Source: Halichondria panicea (lineage: Eukaryota > Porifera > Demospongiae > Suberitida > Halichondriidae). From it: 64,000 bases of DNA. The translations under genes and the position numbers were made by a program. Positions 27,218-36,546 of the stretch are shown here, in pieces; positions within the stretch are counted from its first letter, which is position 1; each line of letters begins with the position of its first letter. The stretch lies in NCBI RefSeq assembly GCF_963675165.1, contig NC_087379.1:5411442-5475441 (forward strand). Direction: 5' to 3'. The notes under the pieces were generated by a model that saw only the letters and a program-made list of their open reading frames with translations, ran no database searches and had not been told where the DNA came from.

Positions 27218-30200
27218 CAGCTTTACCGTATCCCTTGTGCGGCTACGCCTTGAGGCATAATTATACCCGGACAATTTCCAAATAATTATTTTTTGCTGTC
27301 CGATAAATTAGAAGATATACGATAATAGCTTTATACACACATTATATCATGATCAGGGGCTTCCCCTCTTTGCACTAATAAAGTGAGCACATGTACTTTA
27401 TAGAGTACATAGTTGCGTAGTTATACTTAACAAACAGCTTTATACATGTATCTATACCTCTTACAGTAGTTGATGACTGAACAGAGCTGTCATTTGTCTT
27501 AACTCTTAATGTGCAATTACCATTGCCAGTATTGCTCTGTCAGCAAAGTACATGTCATACGCATTAGACCACTTTTACCTCTTACAATGTACGTCTCATC
27601 CCTTCATATGATCATCATCACAGGATGGAGAGACTGCTCTGATGATGGCCAAGAAATCATATCGCCCTAACCCTTCAGTAATAAAGCTGTTGGAGGAAGC
27701 TGCTAAGTCACATGTGAGTCCATATACCTCAATAATGCATACACTGATCACAGAGGAGGTACAATTAGCCTCCTCTGCATTGATCATAAGTGTTTTAGTT
27801 AGTTCTTCCTGAATTACAATTACTGTAACATTAATTAAAAACACATTAATCAATTATTAGAAGTGTTTTCCTTTCACCAAGAGTTCATTATAGCCTAGAT
27901 TGTATATTTTGTTGTGGCTCATGTTAGTATCTGTGGTGATGATTGAGAGGTGTTGTTAGCATTCAAGCTATAGGTGTACTAATATAGACGTTCATTGCAT
28001 GGATAATTGAAGTGTGGAATGTGTATTATATTGTATTGCTCTTCACAGGGCCATGATACAGTCAGAGAAGAGGTGTCTTCTAAATTAGGTATGTCAGCAG
28101 GAACAAGGCTATAACTATAATATTGTGTGTGGAAGTGTTCTACAGTAGCGGTCAATATAAAGTACAGTGACCCTACTGTATATACCAAACACAGTTCTAG
28201 TATCACTATAATCTGAACTAGCTTACGTCAGCTGGTAATTTACCAAACTCAGACTCAGTTACTCATTCTGCAAAAGAATATAATAATTTACTTACTTAAT
28301 AGGCATAATTTCTATACTGCAGATAATTCACCTGCCCCATATCTTACCATCAGTATGTCTCCAACATTGAGTATGTATAAGCTTAGCTGCTTTGGTGTTA
28401 TGGTAATTGTTCATGCCACTAATCAATGTATAATTATAGGACCATCCGCTAAACGAGTCACTCTTCAAGAACTAGTAGAGCAATACAATCTGACTGACGA
28501 GCAACTCGACAGTGAAATAGAGGTTCCCGATACTCCCGAATTGGCCTTATGTTTTGATGATGTGGAACTTTATTCAACTGCAATGGGGCTAGCTATTGCT
28601 GAACAAGCCGATGTGAACCAATCACGTGGAACTCAAGCAGCCATGATGAAGTGCTTGCAAATCTGGAAACAACACAATCCTTTTCAAGCAACTTACAGAG
28701 CTCTACTGGATATCGCACTGAGATTGAGGAAAGGAGACACAGCTCATCAAGTCTGTCAGCAATTGACCAAACGTAAGTATACATGCATGTACACATGTTA
28801 CTACATGTCAGGTGATAACCACCCTCCGCCTAAGCCCTCTACTAAGTAGCTATTCGACTCATATCCATAATTACCGGTATTAAGATTGAAATCACAACAG
28901 AGAAGACAATCCCTACAGATTGTGACCATCATGCATGCATGCTTGTACACGTCCCGCACTGTTGAGTACAAGCGAGGTATATAGGGTAGTGTGCTTGTGT
29001 GTAGACTGTTAGAGCTGCTCAAGAATCAGCAAGAAGAGTTTCTATAGGCTTCTAATGTTTTCTTGGATTTGTATTTGTGGATTTGCAAAATAAAGCTTCG
29101 CCATTGCAGCCTTTTCAGAAGAGTCCGTAGCAAAACTTATTCACCGAGTGTTGCTACTCTACTTATAATATTAGTTATCTCTGCACTAGAATGCTAGCTG
29201 CAAGAGTGAGAAGAGACTGCTGACTTGCAGCCAATAATTTTAGACTTGTATCAATCGTTTTTAACAACAATCATCGTGGATCATTACCCACTATTTGAGT
29301 TTCCCTGTGATTGTGTATTCTGCGCAGCAAATTAAAAATGTTCATTATGATAATTATAATCAATGTGTGTATAAAAGCTAGCTATTAGTAGTTTTATGTT
29401 ATGTAGCTTTGGCACCTGCGGTGCTTTCATCAATCGGACTTCAGTTTTGATACAAAATGTGCCACATAAATAATAATTATTTACCACTACTTTGGTTCAA
29501 TAATTATTTTATCTTGTATAACCGATTGTTTACTTTTTTACAGTCAATATTCAAAACCGAACCTACTTAAAAAAACTGGATGAGCTGATGGCCGACAAAA
29601 GTGGTACTATAGAGCTACACTACCTCAAGACACACTTCATTGGTCCCTCGGGTCTTGGAAAAACGACCACTCGACAGCGGCTTGTTGGATCCATCACTAA
29701 CCTGTCTTTGCTGCCTGAAGATCAAAGGAAACGTTGCAGTACATTACTAGTCGAGTGTGAACAAGTATTGGCCTTTGTGGACAAATCTGGAACAAAGCTT
29801 GAATTCAAAGCATCTTCAAGTCTAGAGGAAGAAACACAGTTTATCTTCTCTTACCTTATGTCCTGTGAACCTATTGAAGACAGCACTGTCAGCAATACTA
29901 GTACACCTAAGGAACAGCCCAAAAAAGAAACCACTGACCCAAAGAAGCTAACTCAACTCAAGATCGATGAAGCTGCTACTGTACCCAAAGAAACAGTGTC
30001 ACCAACACCAGAACCACCGGAAAAGGTTGTGAAAGTGACCACTGTAGATGTTGGAAAGGTTGTCTCGAGACTCCGGAGCATTGTGGGTTCAGGAGAGTAC
30101 ACTAAAGAGCTGCTGAACAAAGTCCTACTCAATCTGATCGATATAGGTGGGCAGCCTGGATTCGTGGAGATGTTTCCTTTTCTAAGCAAAGGCGCAGGGA

Positions 30201-33200
30201 TTTTCCTAGTATTCTTTCGACTGGACAAAGACCTCGATGACATGTGTCAAGTCTCCTACGAACGAGGAAAGGACAAGATCACACCGTACGATTCAACGTA
30301 CACAAGCAGAGAAACGCTCTCTCAAATCCTGTCAGCTATCAACTACCATACCAAGATTGACTCGGACATTGACAGAGAGCAGTGTAGTAAACTGGGCAAT
30401 CTAGGCTCTGCTAAGCCTGTTGCTACCCTCATAGGTACTTTCAAGGATGAACTGGCAATGCAAATCAAAGTCGATCTCCTGTACGAGAAATGTTTTGCCT
30501 CCACAAAAGCTCTCAGCAAAAGCGATAGTACCACTGCCAGCAAGAGCAATAGTACCACTGCCAGCAAGAGTGATAGTACCACAGCCGACAAGAGCAATAG
30601 TACCACTGCCAGCAAGAGCGATAGCACCACAGCTGACAAGAGCGATAGCACCACTACCAGCAAGAGCGATAGTACCACTGCCAGCAAGAGCGATAGTACC
30701 ACAGCTGACAAGAGCGATAGCACCACTGCCAGCAAGAGCGATAGTACCACTGCCAGCAAGAGCGATAGTACCACTGCCAGCAAGAGCGATAGTACCACAG
30801 CTGACAAGAGCGATAGTAGCACTGCCAGCAAGAGCGATAGTACCACAGCTGACAAGAGCGATAGTACCACTGCCAGCAAGAGCGATAGTACCACAGTTGA
30901 CAAGAGCAATGGTACCACTGCCAGCAAGAGCGATAGTACCACTGCCAGCAAGAGCGATAGTACCACAGCTGACAAGAGCGATAGCACCACTGCCAGCAAG
31001 AGCGATAGTACCACTGCCAGCAAGAGCGATAGTACCACTGCCAGCAAGAGCGATAGTACCACAGCTGACAAGAGCGATAGTAGCACTGCCAGCAAGAGCG
31101 ATAGTACCACAGCTGACAAGAGCGATAGTACCACTGCCAGCAAGAGCGATAGTACCACAGTTGACAAGAGCAATGGTACCACTGCCAGCAAGAGCGATAG
31201 TACCACTGCCAGCAAGAGCGATAGTACCACAGCTGACAAGAGCGATAGCACCACTGCCAGCAAGAGCGATAGTACCACTGCCAGCAAGAGCGATAGTACC
31301 ACTGCCAGCAAGAGCGATAGTACCACAGCTGACAAGAGCGATAGTAGCACTGCCAGCAAGAGCGATAGTACCACAGCTGACAAGAGCGATAGTACCACTG
31401 CCAGCAAGAGCGATAGTACCACAGTTGACAAGAGCAATGGTACCACTGCCAGCAAGAGCCATAGTACCACTGACAGCAAGAGCGATAGTACCACTGCCAG
31501 CAAGAGCGATAGTACCACTGCCGACAAGAGCAATAGTACCACAGCCGACAAGAGCAATAGTACCACTGCCAGCAAGAGCGATAGTACCACAGCTGACAAG
31601 AGCGATAGTACCACTGCCGACAAGAGCGATAGTACCACTGCCAGCAAGAGCGATAGTACCACAACCGACAAGAGCGATAGTACCACTGCCAGCAAGAGCG
31701 ATAGTAACACAGCCAGCAAGACCACTGCCAGCAAGAGCGATAGCACTACTGCCAGCAAGAGCAATAGTACCACAGCCAGCAAGACCACTGCCAGCAAGAG
31801 CGATAGTACCACTGCCGACAAGAGCGATAGCACCACTGCCAGCAAGAGCGATAGTACCACAGCCAGCAAGACCACTGCCAGCAAGAGCGATAGTACCACT
31901 GCCGACAAGAGCGATAGCACCACTACCAGCAAGAGCGATAGCACCACTGCCAGCAGGAGCGATAGCACCACTGCCAGCAGGAGCGATAGCACTACTGCCA
32001 GCAAGAGCGATAGTACCACTGCCGACAAGAGCGATAGCACCACTGCCAGCAAAAGCGATAGCACCACTGCCGACAAGAGTGATAGTACCACAGCCGACAA
32101 GAGCAATAGTACCACTGTCAGCAAGAGCGATAGTACCACAGCCAGCAAGGCCACTGCCAGCAAGAGCGATAGCACCATTGCCGACAAGAGCGATAGTGCC
32201 ACTGCCAGCAAGAGCGATAGTACCACTGCCGACAAGAGCGATAGTACCACTGCCGACAAGAGCGATAGCACCACTGCCAGCAAGAGCGATAGTACCACAG
32301 CCAGCAAGACCATTGCCAGCAAGAGCGATAGTACCACTGCCGACAAGAGCGATAGTACCACTTCCAGCAAGAGCGATAGCACCACTGCCAGCAGGAGCGA
32401 TAGCACCACTGCCAGCAGGAGCGATAGCACCACTGCCGACAAGAGCGATAGCACCACTGCCAGCAAGAGCAATAGCACCACTGCCAGCAAGAGCGATAGT
32501 ACCACTGCCGACAAGAGCGATAACACCACTGCCAGCAAAAGCGATAGCACCACTGCCGACAAGAGTGATAGTACCACAGCCGACAAGAGCAATAGTACCA
32601 CTGCCAGCAAGAGCGATAGTACCACAGCCAGCAAGGCCACTTCCAGCAAGAGCGATAGCACCATTGCCGACAAGAGCGATAGTGCCACTGCCAGCAAGAG
32701 CGATAGTACCACTGCCGACAAGAGCGATAGTACCACTGCCGACAAAAGCGATAGCACCACTGCCAGCAAGAGCGATAGTACCACAGCCAGCAAGACCATT
32801 GCCAGCAAGAGCGATAGTACCACTGCCGACAAGAGCGATAGTACCACTTCCAGCAAGAGCGATAGCACCACTGCCAGCAGGAGCGATAGCACCACTGCCG
32901 ACAAGAGCGATAGCACCACTGCCAGCAAGAGCAATAGCACCACTGCCAGCAAGAGCGATAGCACCACTGCCAGCAAGAGCGATAGTACCACTGCCGACAA
33001 GAGCGATAGCACCACTGCCAGCAAGAGTGATAGCACCACTGCCGACAAGAGCGATAGTACCACAGCCGACAAGAGCAATAGTACCACTGCCAGCAAGAGC
33101 GATAGTACCACAGCCAGCAAGGCCACTGCCAGCAAGAGCGATAGTACCACTGCCGACAAGAGCGATAGTACCACTGCCAGCAAGAGCGATAGCACCACTG

Positions 33201-36200
33201 CTAGCAGAAGCGATAGCACCACTGCCAGCAAGAGCGATAGTACCACTGTCGACAAGAGCGATAGTACCACTGCCAGCAAGAGCGATAGTACCACTGCCGA
33301 CAAGAGCCTAAATGAACACGAAAAAAAAAAAGCAATTCGGAACGTTTTGAATCAACAGAAGAGTGATGAGCATGCTAACGTCAGTGCAGATGACATGGCT
33401 GCCATTGAGCAAACAGTCAGCCAACACCTCAACTCAGACACTTTCAAGAAAGATGTCCAAGACCGCTTAGAGCAAAAGTTGACAGAGAAAAACGAAGCTG
33501 TGACCAAGATTACCAGCAAGTTTGAGAAATTACTTTCAAATCCAAAAGACAAGAAGTTCATAGCAGTCGACAACTATGAAGGCACTGATTCTGATATGGA
33601 ACCTCTTCGTGAACATCTTCATGGCATATTTAGTAGCTATTTCAAAGATGCCAAGCTTCGAATTCGCCCACAACAGCTTTTGTTGGGAGTTGTACTGAGA
33701 AAAGAGTATGACATTGTGTCTATGGAAGATTGCATTCGTATCGGTACCGAGGGGTTAAAGATGACAGAGAAGGAAGTTCGATTCACCGTTTGGTACCTGG
33801 ATCGATACATTGGAGCTTTGATATATCATCCAGAGATCAAGGACAAAGATGGTTGGTTTGGAAACTTTGTCATTTGCAACCCCCAAGTGGTATTCAACAG
33901 CCTCAGTGTTTTCGTTGTCAAGCCGCTGCTGGAGCTCCATTTTGAAGAGGGTAATATTCAGTTTAATGATAATGAGAGAAAAAATTGGATACTCAAGGGT
34001 CAATTCTTACTGAAAACAATCACTCGATGCCATTCGGAGGAAAACCAGGGGGTGAAGAAAGACCAGTTGATTCCTATTGAGAAGCTGCTCATACTACTCG
34101 AGCATTCCCACCTTTTGGCCAAAATCACAACAGTGGAGGAAGACCATACCACAGAAGAAGTTGAAACGACATATTTCATCCCCGCTATTCTCAAGTGTGC
34201 ATCTCGCGAGGAACTAACAAAACCACCCCCCACTGGTATTGATACACCCTCTCCAATCAAGATCACATTCAAACCCCAATACGTTCCCATTGGAGTATTC
34301 TGTGCCATGATCAGTGAATTGGTCTCAAGGGGGAGTACTGGAATTCTGGGCATGACATGGAAACTTGCCGCTGATACCTCAGTAAAGAGAAACCTCGTCT
34401 CCTTTCACATTGACGAATCTGCCAAGCATTTTGTTACCCTGATTTCTCATGTTGATTGCTACGAGATACGGATTATTCGACAGAATCGAAAGTATACGAT
34501 GCACCAGCTTTGTTCCTACGTCCTCTCAACCCTCCTGTTGGTGATGAAGGACATTAGTCCACTACTCTCTCCAATCATTGCCTTCGACTGCTACTGTGGC
34601 AGACATGAAAATGCCACGAAACTCTGTGTCCTCACACCTGGATTATATCCCAGCTTTAACTGCACCAGTGAAGTTTCTCTGAGTCCTCACCAAAAATGCT
34701 GGTTTGCAGAAGTAAGTAAACCATCAGTGCACTGTGTTATGAGTAGAAGTTTTGATCGTAATTTTACCTACATAATTTCACTCTTTCCCCATTTCTACCT
34801 TCGTTTCCAATCTGTACTTACTCTTTATTAAACATTAACTTGTGTGTGCAGGAAGTCAGCCTGGGAGATTATGTTACTCTCCTTGCCTTGCCCTATGCTG
34901 AGGACCTAGATCCAAGCCTCTCTTTCAAATGGAGGAAGAGAAATCCGAAAATTAAAGGGATAGAAAATGAATTGGAATTTAAGGCCTCGTCAAATGATCA
35001 TTTCGAGGGCTTTATCAGTTGTGAGATCTCCAAGAACCAAAAGCATTTCTTTACCGTGTACCACTGCCTCAAAGAGAGTGTTGGTGAGAATAATGTTAGA
35101 GCTTGCATGTATGCAGATTGCGTGTACGTGTGTACTGTACCATCTATTTACAATTTTAATTGTTACAGAGGACACCTCCAGCTCTGAAACTGATCGGCTG
35201 TTTGCAGATGTGAAGGAACTGATCAAAGAGATACGCTCTGACTGGTACAGCCTGGCTAAAGAGCTGGACATTGACTATGCAACTAGGAATGTGAGACCTT
35301 AAGAATGTGTCCCTCCACCTTGAGTGTATTCTCCCAGTGTAGTCCTAATTATGTGTGTGCACTATTTAATTGACTGCTGCGGTTATTTGAATAGTGAGCA
35401 TTTAAATAAGAATGAGGTATCTATAGCAATGCTGACTCTGTATATTTGATGTGGTCTTGTATGAAGTACCAACTTATTTAACAGATTACTATAGCAACGT
35501 AATGTTGAGGCCTTACTATAAGTATTTAATACTGTATGTACTAATACAGAGTCTTGAGAAGGACTATCGATGGATTGAGCCGTGCTTTGAGGCCATGCTG
35601 ACACACTGGGTGAAGCGCTCCTCTCCTCCCCCCTCCTGGTCTGCCCTTGTTAGAGCACTAGAGTCTCCCGCCATTGCTCGTGGGGACATTGCAACAACCA
35701 TTAAGGTTGGCAACTATCGACTATAATTGAAAGCTTTATTTTGTATAAATTGTTGCAGTACATGTTCTATCCTATACGTTATAAACGCAAGTAGCTAATA
35801 TTTTATTTCTCTTTACAGACAAAAGCTACCAGCGACATCTCTCCTGATATTTGTCATCTCACTCACGGTGTGCTGCCATAACTTGTATATTGTATAGTAT
35901 TACTGTATCAACCGTAAAATAGCTAATGCTTGCTCTTCATATCTGTCGTTCTATATTCCATTCCATTCCGCATTCCTCCTGTTACAACATGCCTTCCTCC
36001 TATTGTGTACTACCAGCCATATACAGTGTATTGTACATGTACTGAGTCTATTTGTTCACGTTACATGTATTTAGGTCTCCAGTGTGTGGGCGTATCATGC
36101 TCTAACCATTTCCTCTCTCCTGCAGATAACGCTGGCTACAGTGTGCTGGTGAGCTGCAGTGAGAAGATAGTCCAGTCACTCTCTGAGGACCCAAAGGCCT

Positions 36201-36424
36201 TGGCCCTCCACCTCCTGTCAGCTGGGCTCATCACTGTGTCCATTCTTGAGAAAACTAACGAGTTGAATGAGACCAAGAGAGAGAAGGCCACCAGACTGTA
36301 CACTACCCTGCTGAGTGTGGTCAAACACCACCCCCACAAGTACCACGAGTTTGTCTCCACTCTCAGACTCAACCCACTACACACTGACTTGGTCACACAA
36401 TTAGATAGTTTGTCAAAGACATGA
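2586..36424 (+). CDS. Giant ankyrin / death / ROCO GTPase / death / CARD-like gene
   Basis: Exons: 2586-2675; 21 ankyrin exons between 6223 and 25321; 27624-27713; 28049-28088; 28323-28370; 28440-28772; 29544-34711; 34852-35083; 35169-35290; 35550-35705; 35819-35867; 36126-36424. All junction phases agree and the sum is 8,706 bases, giving 2,901 residues plus stop. Predicted order: ankyrin cap and 21 repeats (about 1-723), degenerate repeat (724-753), death-like domain (783-893), Roc-type GTPase with P-loop GPSGLGKTTT (927-936), DIGGQ switch (1093-1097) and G4-like GTFKDE (1191-1196), Ser/Thr-rich repeat (1218-2148), COR-like region, death domain, CARD-like end. The family pattern is a GTP-controlled intracellular signalling scaffold for immunity or cell death; this is inference. 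The donor at 28371 could instead be 28353, removing six residues and keeping frame. Confidence 0.8.
2676..6222 (+). other. Intron 1 of the giant gene
   Basis: No recognisable coding sequence. The last 900 or so bases (from about 5314) match the long introns between the ankyrin cassettes, including the hairpin at 5450-5469 and the CA-rich tract near 6031-6060. The duplicated unit therefore starts inside this intron. The rest looks like ordinary spacer; bases 4961-5000 share a motif in inverted orientation with 37354-37400. Confidence 0.6.
6223..6321 (+). CDS. Ankyrin cassette 1, class W1
   Basis: First half DGWTPLLWAAYGGHTD, end DLANK. Pyrimidine-rich acceptor CTCACTTTTGTAG. Following intron is 1,110 bases. 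Confidence 0.9.
7432..7530 (+). CDS. Ankyrin cassette 2, class L1
   Basis: First half GGLTPLMKAASKGHTD, end DLADK. Acceptor reduced to ATGCTGTAG. Following intron is 372 bases. Confidence 0.85.
7903..8001 (+). CDS. Ankyrin cassette 3, class W1
   Basis: Same protein as cassette 1. Strong acceptor; following intron is 1,119 bases. Confidence 0.9.
9121..9219 (+). CDS. Ankyrin cassette 4, class W2
   Basis: GGWTPLLW joined to AASKGHTD, a mixture of W1 and L1 features; end DLANK. Following intron is 1,004 bases, the CA-expanded subtype. Confidence 0.9.
10224..10322 (+). CDS. Ankyrin cassette 5, class W1
   Basis: W1 protein. The upstream intron end reads ACTGTGTGCT where most W1 copies read ACTGTATGCT. 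Following intron is 995 bases. Confidence 0.9.
11318..11416 (+). CDS. Ankyrin cassette 6, class L2 with W-type end
   Basis: Begins DGLTPLMEAASKG with the weak acceptor, but ends DLANK and is followed by a W-type 1,119-base intron, so the 5' and 3' halves have different ancestry. Confidence 0.85.
12536..12634 (+). CDS. Ankyrin cassette 7, class W2
   Basis: W2 protein, strong acceptor; following intron is 991 bases. Confidence 0.9.
13626..13724 (+). CDS. Ankyrin cassette 8, class L2
   Basis: DGLTPLMEAASKG start, DLADK end, weak acceptor; following intron is 372 bases. Confidence 0.85.
14097..14195 (+). CDS. Ankyrin cassette 9, class W1
   Basis: W1 protein, strong acceptor; following intron is 1,110 bases. 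It forms a 1,680-base pair-unit with cassette 10. Confidence 0.9.
15306..15404 (+). CDS. Ankyrin cassette 10, class L1
   Basis: Same protein as cassette 2 (LMKAASKG, DLADK), weak acceptor; following intron is 372 bases. Confidence 0.85.
15777..15875 (+). CDS. Ankyrin cassette 11, class W1
   Basis: First exon of the first 3,880-base block. Following intron is 1,119 bases. Confidence 0.9.
16995..17093 (+). CDS. Ankyrin cassette 12, class W2
   Basis: W2 protein, second exon of the first 3,880-base block; following intron is 1,002 bases. Confidence 0.9.
18096..18194 (+). CDS. Ankyrin cassette 13, class W1
   Basis: Third exon of the first 3,880-base block; upstream intron ends with the ACTGTGTGCT variant. 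Following intron is 991 bases. Confidence 0.9.
19186..19284 (+). CDS. Ankyrin cassette 14, class L2
   Basis: Fourth exon of the first 3,880-base block; weak acceptor, DLADK end; following intron is 372 bases. Confidence 0.85.
19657..19755 (+). CDS. Ankyrin cassette 15, class W1
   Basis: Exactly 3,880 bases after cassette 11; opens the second block. Confidence 0.9.
20875..20973 (+). CDS. Ankyrin cassette 16, class W2
   Basis: Exactly 3,880 bases after cassette 12. Confidence 0.9.
21976..22074 (+). CDS. Ankyrin cassette 17, class W1
   Basis: Exactly 3,880 bases after cassette 13, with the same upstream intron variant. Confidence 0.9.
23066..23164 (+). CDS. Ankyrin cassette 18, class L2
   Basis: Exactly 3,880 bases after cassette 14; weak acceptor. 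Confidence 0.85.
23537..23635 (+). CDS. Ankyrin cassette 19, class W1
   Basis: Start of a third partial block; its 1,110-base intron now leads to an L1 cassette and not a W2 cassette. Confidence 0.9.
24746..24844 (+). CDS. Ankyrin cassette 20, class L1
   Basis: L1 protein with Val-Val changed to Val-Ile before DLADK; weak acceptor; following intron of 378 bases is more diverged than its siblings. Confidence 0.85.
25223..25321 (+). CDS. Ankyrin cassette 21, class W1
   Basis: W1 protein with Val-Ile before DLANK. Last full cassette; its flanks are the most diverged, so it is probably the oldest copy or the one least homogenised. Confidence 0.9.
25322..27623 (+). other. Last ankyrin-array intron, transposon-rich
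   Basis: Begins like a long array intron, then holds two partial copies of the GGTCAGG...CCTGACC segment (near 25636 and 25803), a dispersed element at 26358-27262, and near 27374-27382 a remnant (ACTAATAAA, then GTGAGC) matching the end of the third ankyrin exon of the neighbouring paralogue. The final 200 bases match the paralogue's intron just before 61250. Confidence 0.65.
26358..27262 (+). mobile_element. Dispersed non-coding element, copy 1
   Basis: About 905 bases, beginning near CTAGTGTTCAAGCTGGCGCT and ending at GGCTACGCCTTGAGGCATAA. It includes a CA tract (27177-27216). A near-complete inverted copy lies at 50357-51316 and a truncated direct copy at 48960-49580. No protein is encoded, so it is a non-autonomous element. 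Confidence 0.65.
27624..27713 (+). CDS. Degenerate terminal ankyrin exon
   Basis: Thirty codons, phase 0 on both sides, starting DGETALMMAKKSYRPN and ending EEAAKSH. Typical capping repeat. The paralogous exon at 61250-61339 keeps the same pattern and the same acceptor context ATCATCATCACAG. Confidence 0.85.
28049..28370 (+). CDS. Two small linker exons
   Basis: Exons 28049-28088 and 28323-28370 encode about 29 residues (GHDTVREEVSSKL, then DNSPAPYLTISMSPTL). Phases 0/1 and 1/1 fit their neighbours. A second donor at 28353 also fits. Confidence 0.65.
28440..28772 (+). CDS. Death-like domain exon
   Basis: Encodes about 111 residues with LQELVEQYNLTDEQL, CFDDVELYSTAMGLAI, QAAMMKCLQIWKQHNP and ATYRALLDIALRLRK. 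The helix pattern and the Trp/Ala/Leu spacing fit a death-fold domain, and the segment parallels the terminal exon of the upstream gene (1751-2079). Acceptor TTATAG and donor GTAAGT, phase 1 on both sides. Confidence 0.7.
28773..29543 (+). other. Intron with an inverted copy of the array-intron element
   Basis: Bases 29037-29440 match, in inverted orientation, the sequence found in every long array intron (AAATAAAGCTTCG, CACCGAGTGTTGCTACTCTA and ATCGTTTTTAACAACAATCA blocks). This shows that the array-intron sequence is an independently mobile or dispersed repeat. Confidence 0.65.
29544..34711 (+). CDS. Roc-type GTPase and COR-like exon with giant repeat
   Basis: A single 5,168-base exon. It encodes the P-loop GPSGLGKTTT, the switch motif LIDIGGQPGF followed by hydrophobic FLVFFRL, and a G4-like LIGTFKDEL, as in Roc domains of ROCO proteins. 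After the inserted low-complexity tract come a charged helical segment (residues NVSADDMAAIEQTVSQHL) and a COR-like part with TVWYLDRYIGALIYHP, VICNPQVVFNSLSVFV and a cysteine-rich end. An ATG at 29588 opens a long frame, but the acceptor at 29543 and phase match show the exon starts earlier. The role inferred from the family is GTP binding with COR-driven dimerisation. Confidence 0.75.
30515..33307 (+). repeat. 2.8-kb in-frame octapeptide repeat
   Basis: About 116 copies of a 24-base unit encoding SKSDSTTA-like octapeptides, 931 residues in all, with variants ADKSDSTT, ASRSDSTT, SNGTT and shorter KTTASK units. A 264-base (11-unit) higher-order repeat is visible from the rare AGTAGC variant near 30816, 31080 and 31344. 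Rich in Ser, Thr, Lys and Asp and predicted to be disordered. Confidence 0.95.
34852..35290 (+). CDS. Exons after COR-like region
   Basis: Exons 34852-35083 and 35169-35290. The first encodes a beta-rich stretch (EVSLGDYVTLLALPY ... FISCEISKNQKHFFTVYHCL) whose family I do not recognise; it lies where ZU5- or UPA-like modules sit in related receptors. The second opens the death domain with IKEIRSDWYSLAKELDIDY. Phases 0/1 and 1/0 match. Confidence 0.7.
35550..35705 (+). CDS. C-terminal death-domain exon
   Basis: Fifty-two codons with CFEAMLTHWVKRSSPPPSW and SALVRALESPAIARGDIA. Together with WYSLAKELDI from the preceding exon this matches the death-domain core W..LA..L ... ML..W ... W..L..AL. 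Phase 0 on both sides, acceptor AATACAG. Confidence 0.8.
35819..36424 (+). CDS. CARD-like C-terminal exons
   Basis: Exons 35819-35867 and 36126-36424 (stop at 36422-36424). About 97 residues with KIVQSLSEDPKALALHLLSA, GLITVSILEKTNEL and HPHKYHEFVSTLRL. The six-helix rhythm and the KY..FV..L ending resemble a caspase-recruitment domain. This would give the protein three death-fold modules. Confidence 0.65.
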
Positions 36425-36540
36425 TTATAATACGCATGAGATTGTGTTGTGCATGCTTTTGCTTTAGTTTTATACTTCTTTTACTGTTTTTATATTACAA
36501 TTTTTACTCTTAGCTTTTTGTGCTTTGAATCTACATCGTA

Positions 36541-36546
36541 AATAAA
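36541..36546 (+). terminator. Poly(A) signal
   Basis: AATAAA about 117 bases after the stop of the giant gene, followed by an A-rich run. A second AATAAA lies near 36691. Confidence 0.55.

Noticed and set aside
30343-33303. 986-codon minus-strand open frame of Leu/Val/Ala/Ser repeats
   Set aside because: A by-product of the 24-base repeat, which lacks stops in several frames. The + strand frame continues into GTPase and COR-like motifs and matches splice phases; this one does not.
30447-33311. 954-codon + strand frame of ARAIVPLP repeats
   Set aside because: Same cause; it ends with the repeat and has no domain on either side.
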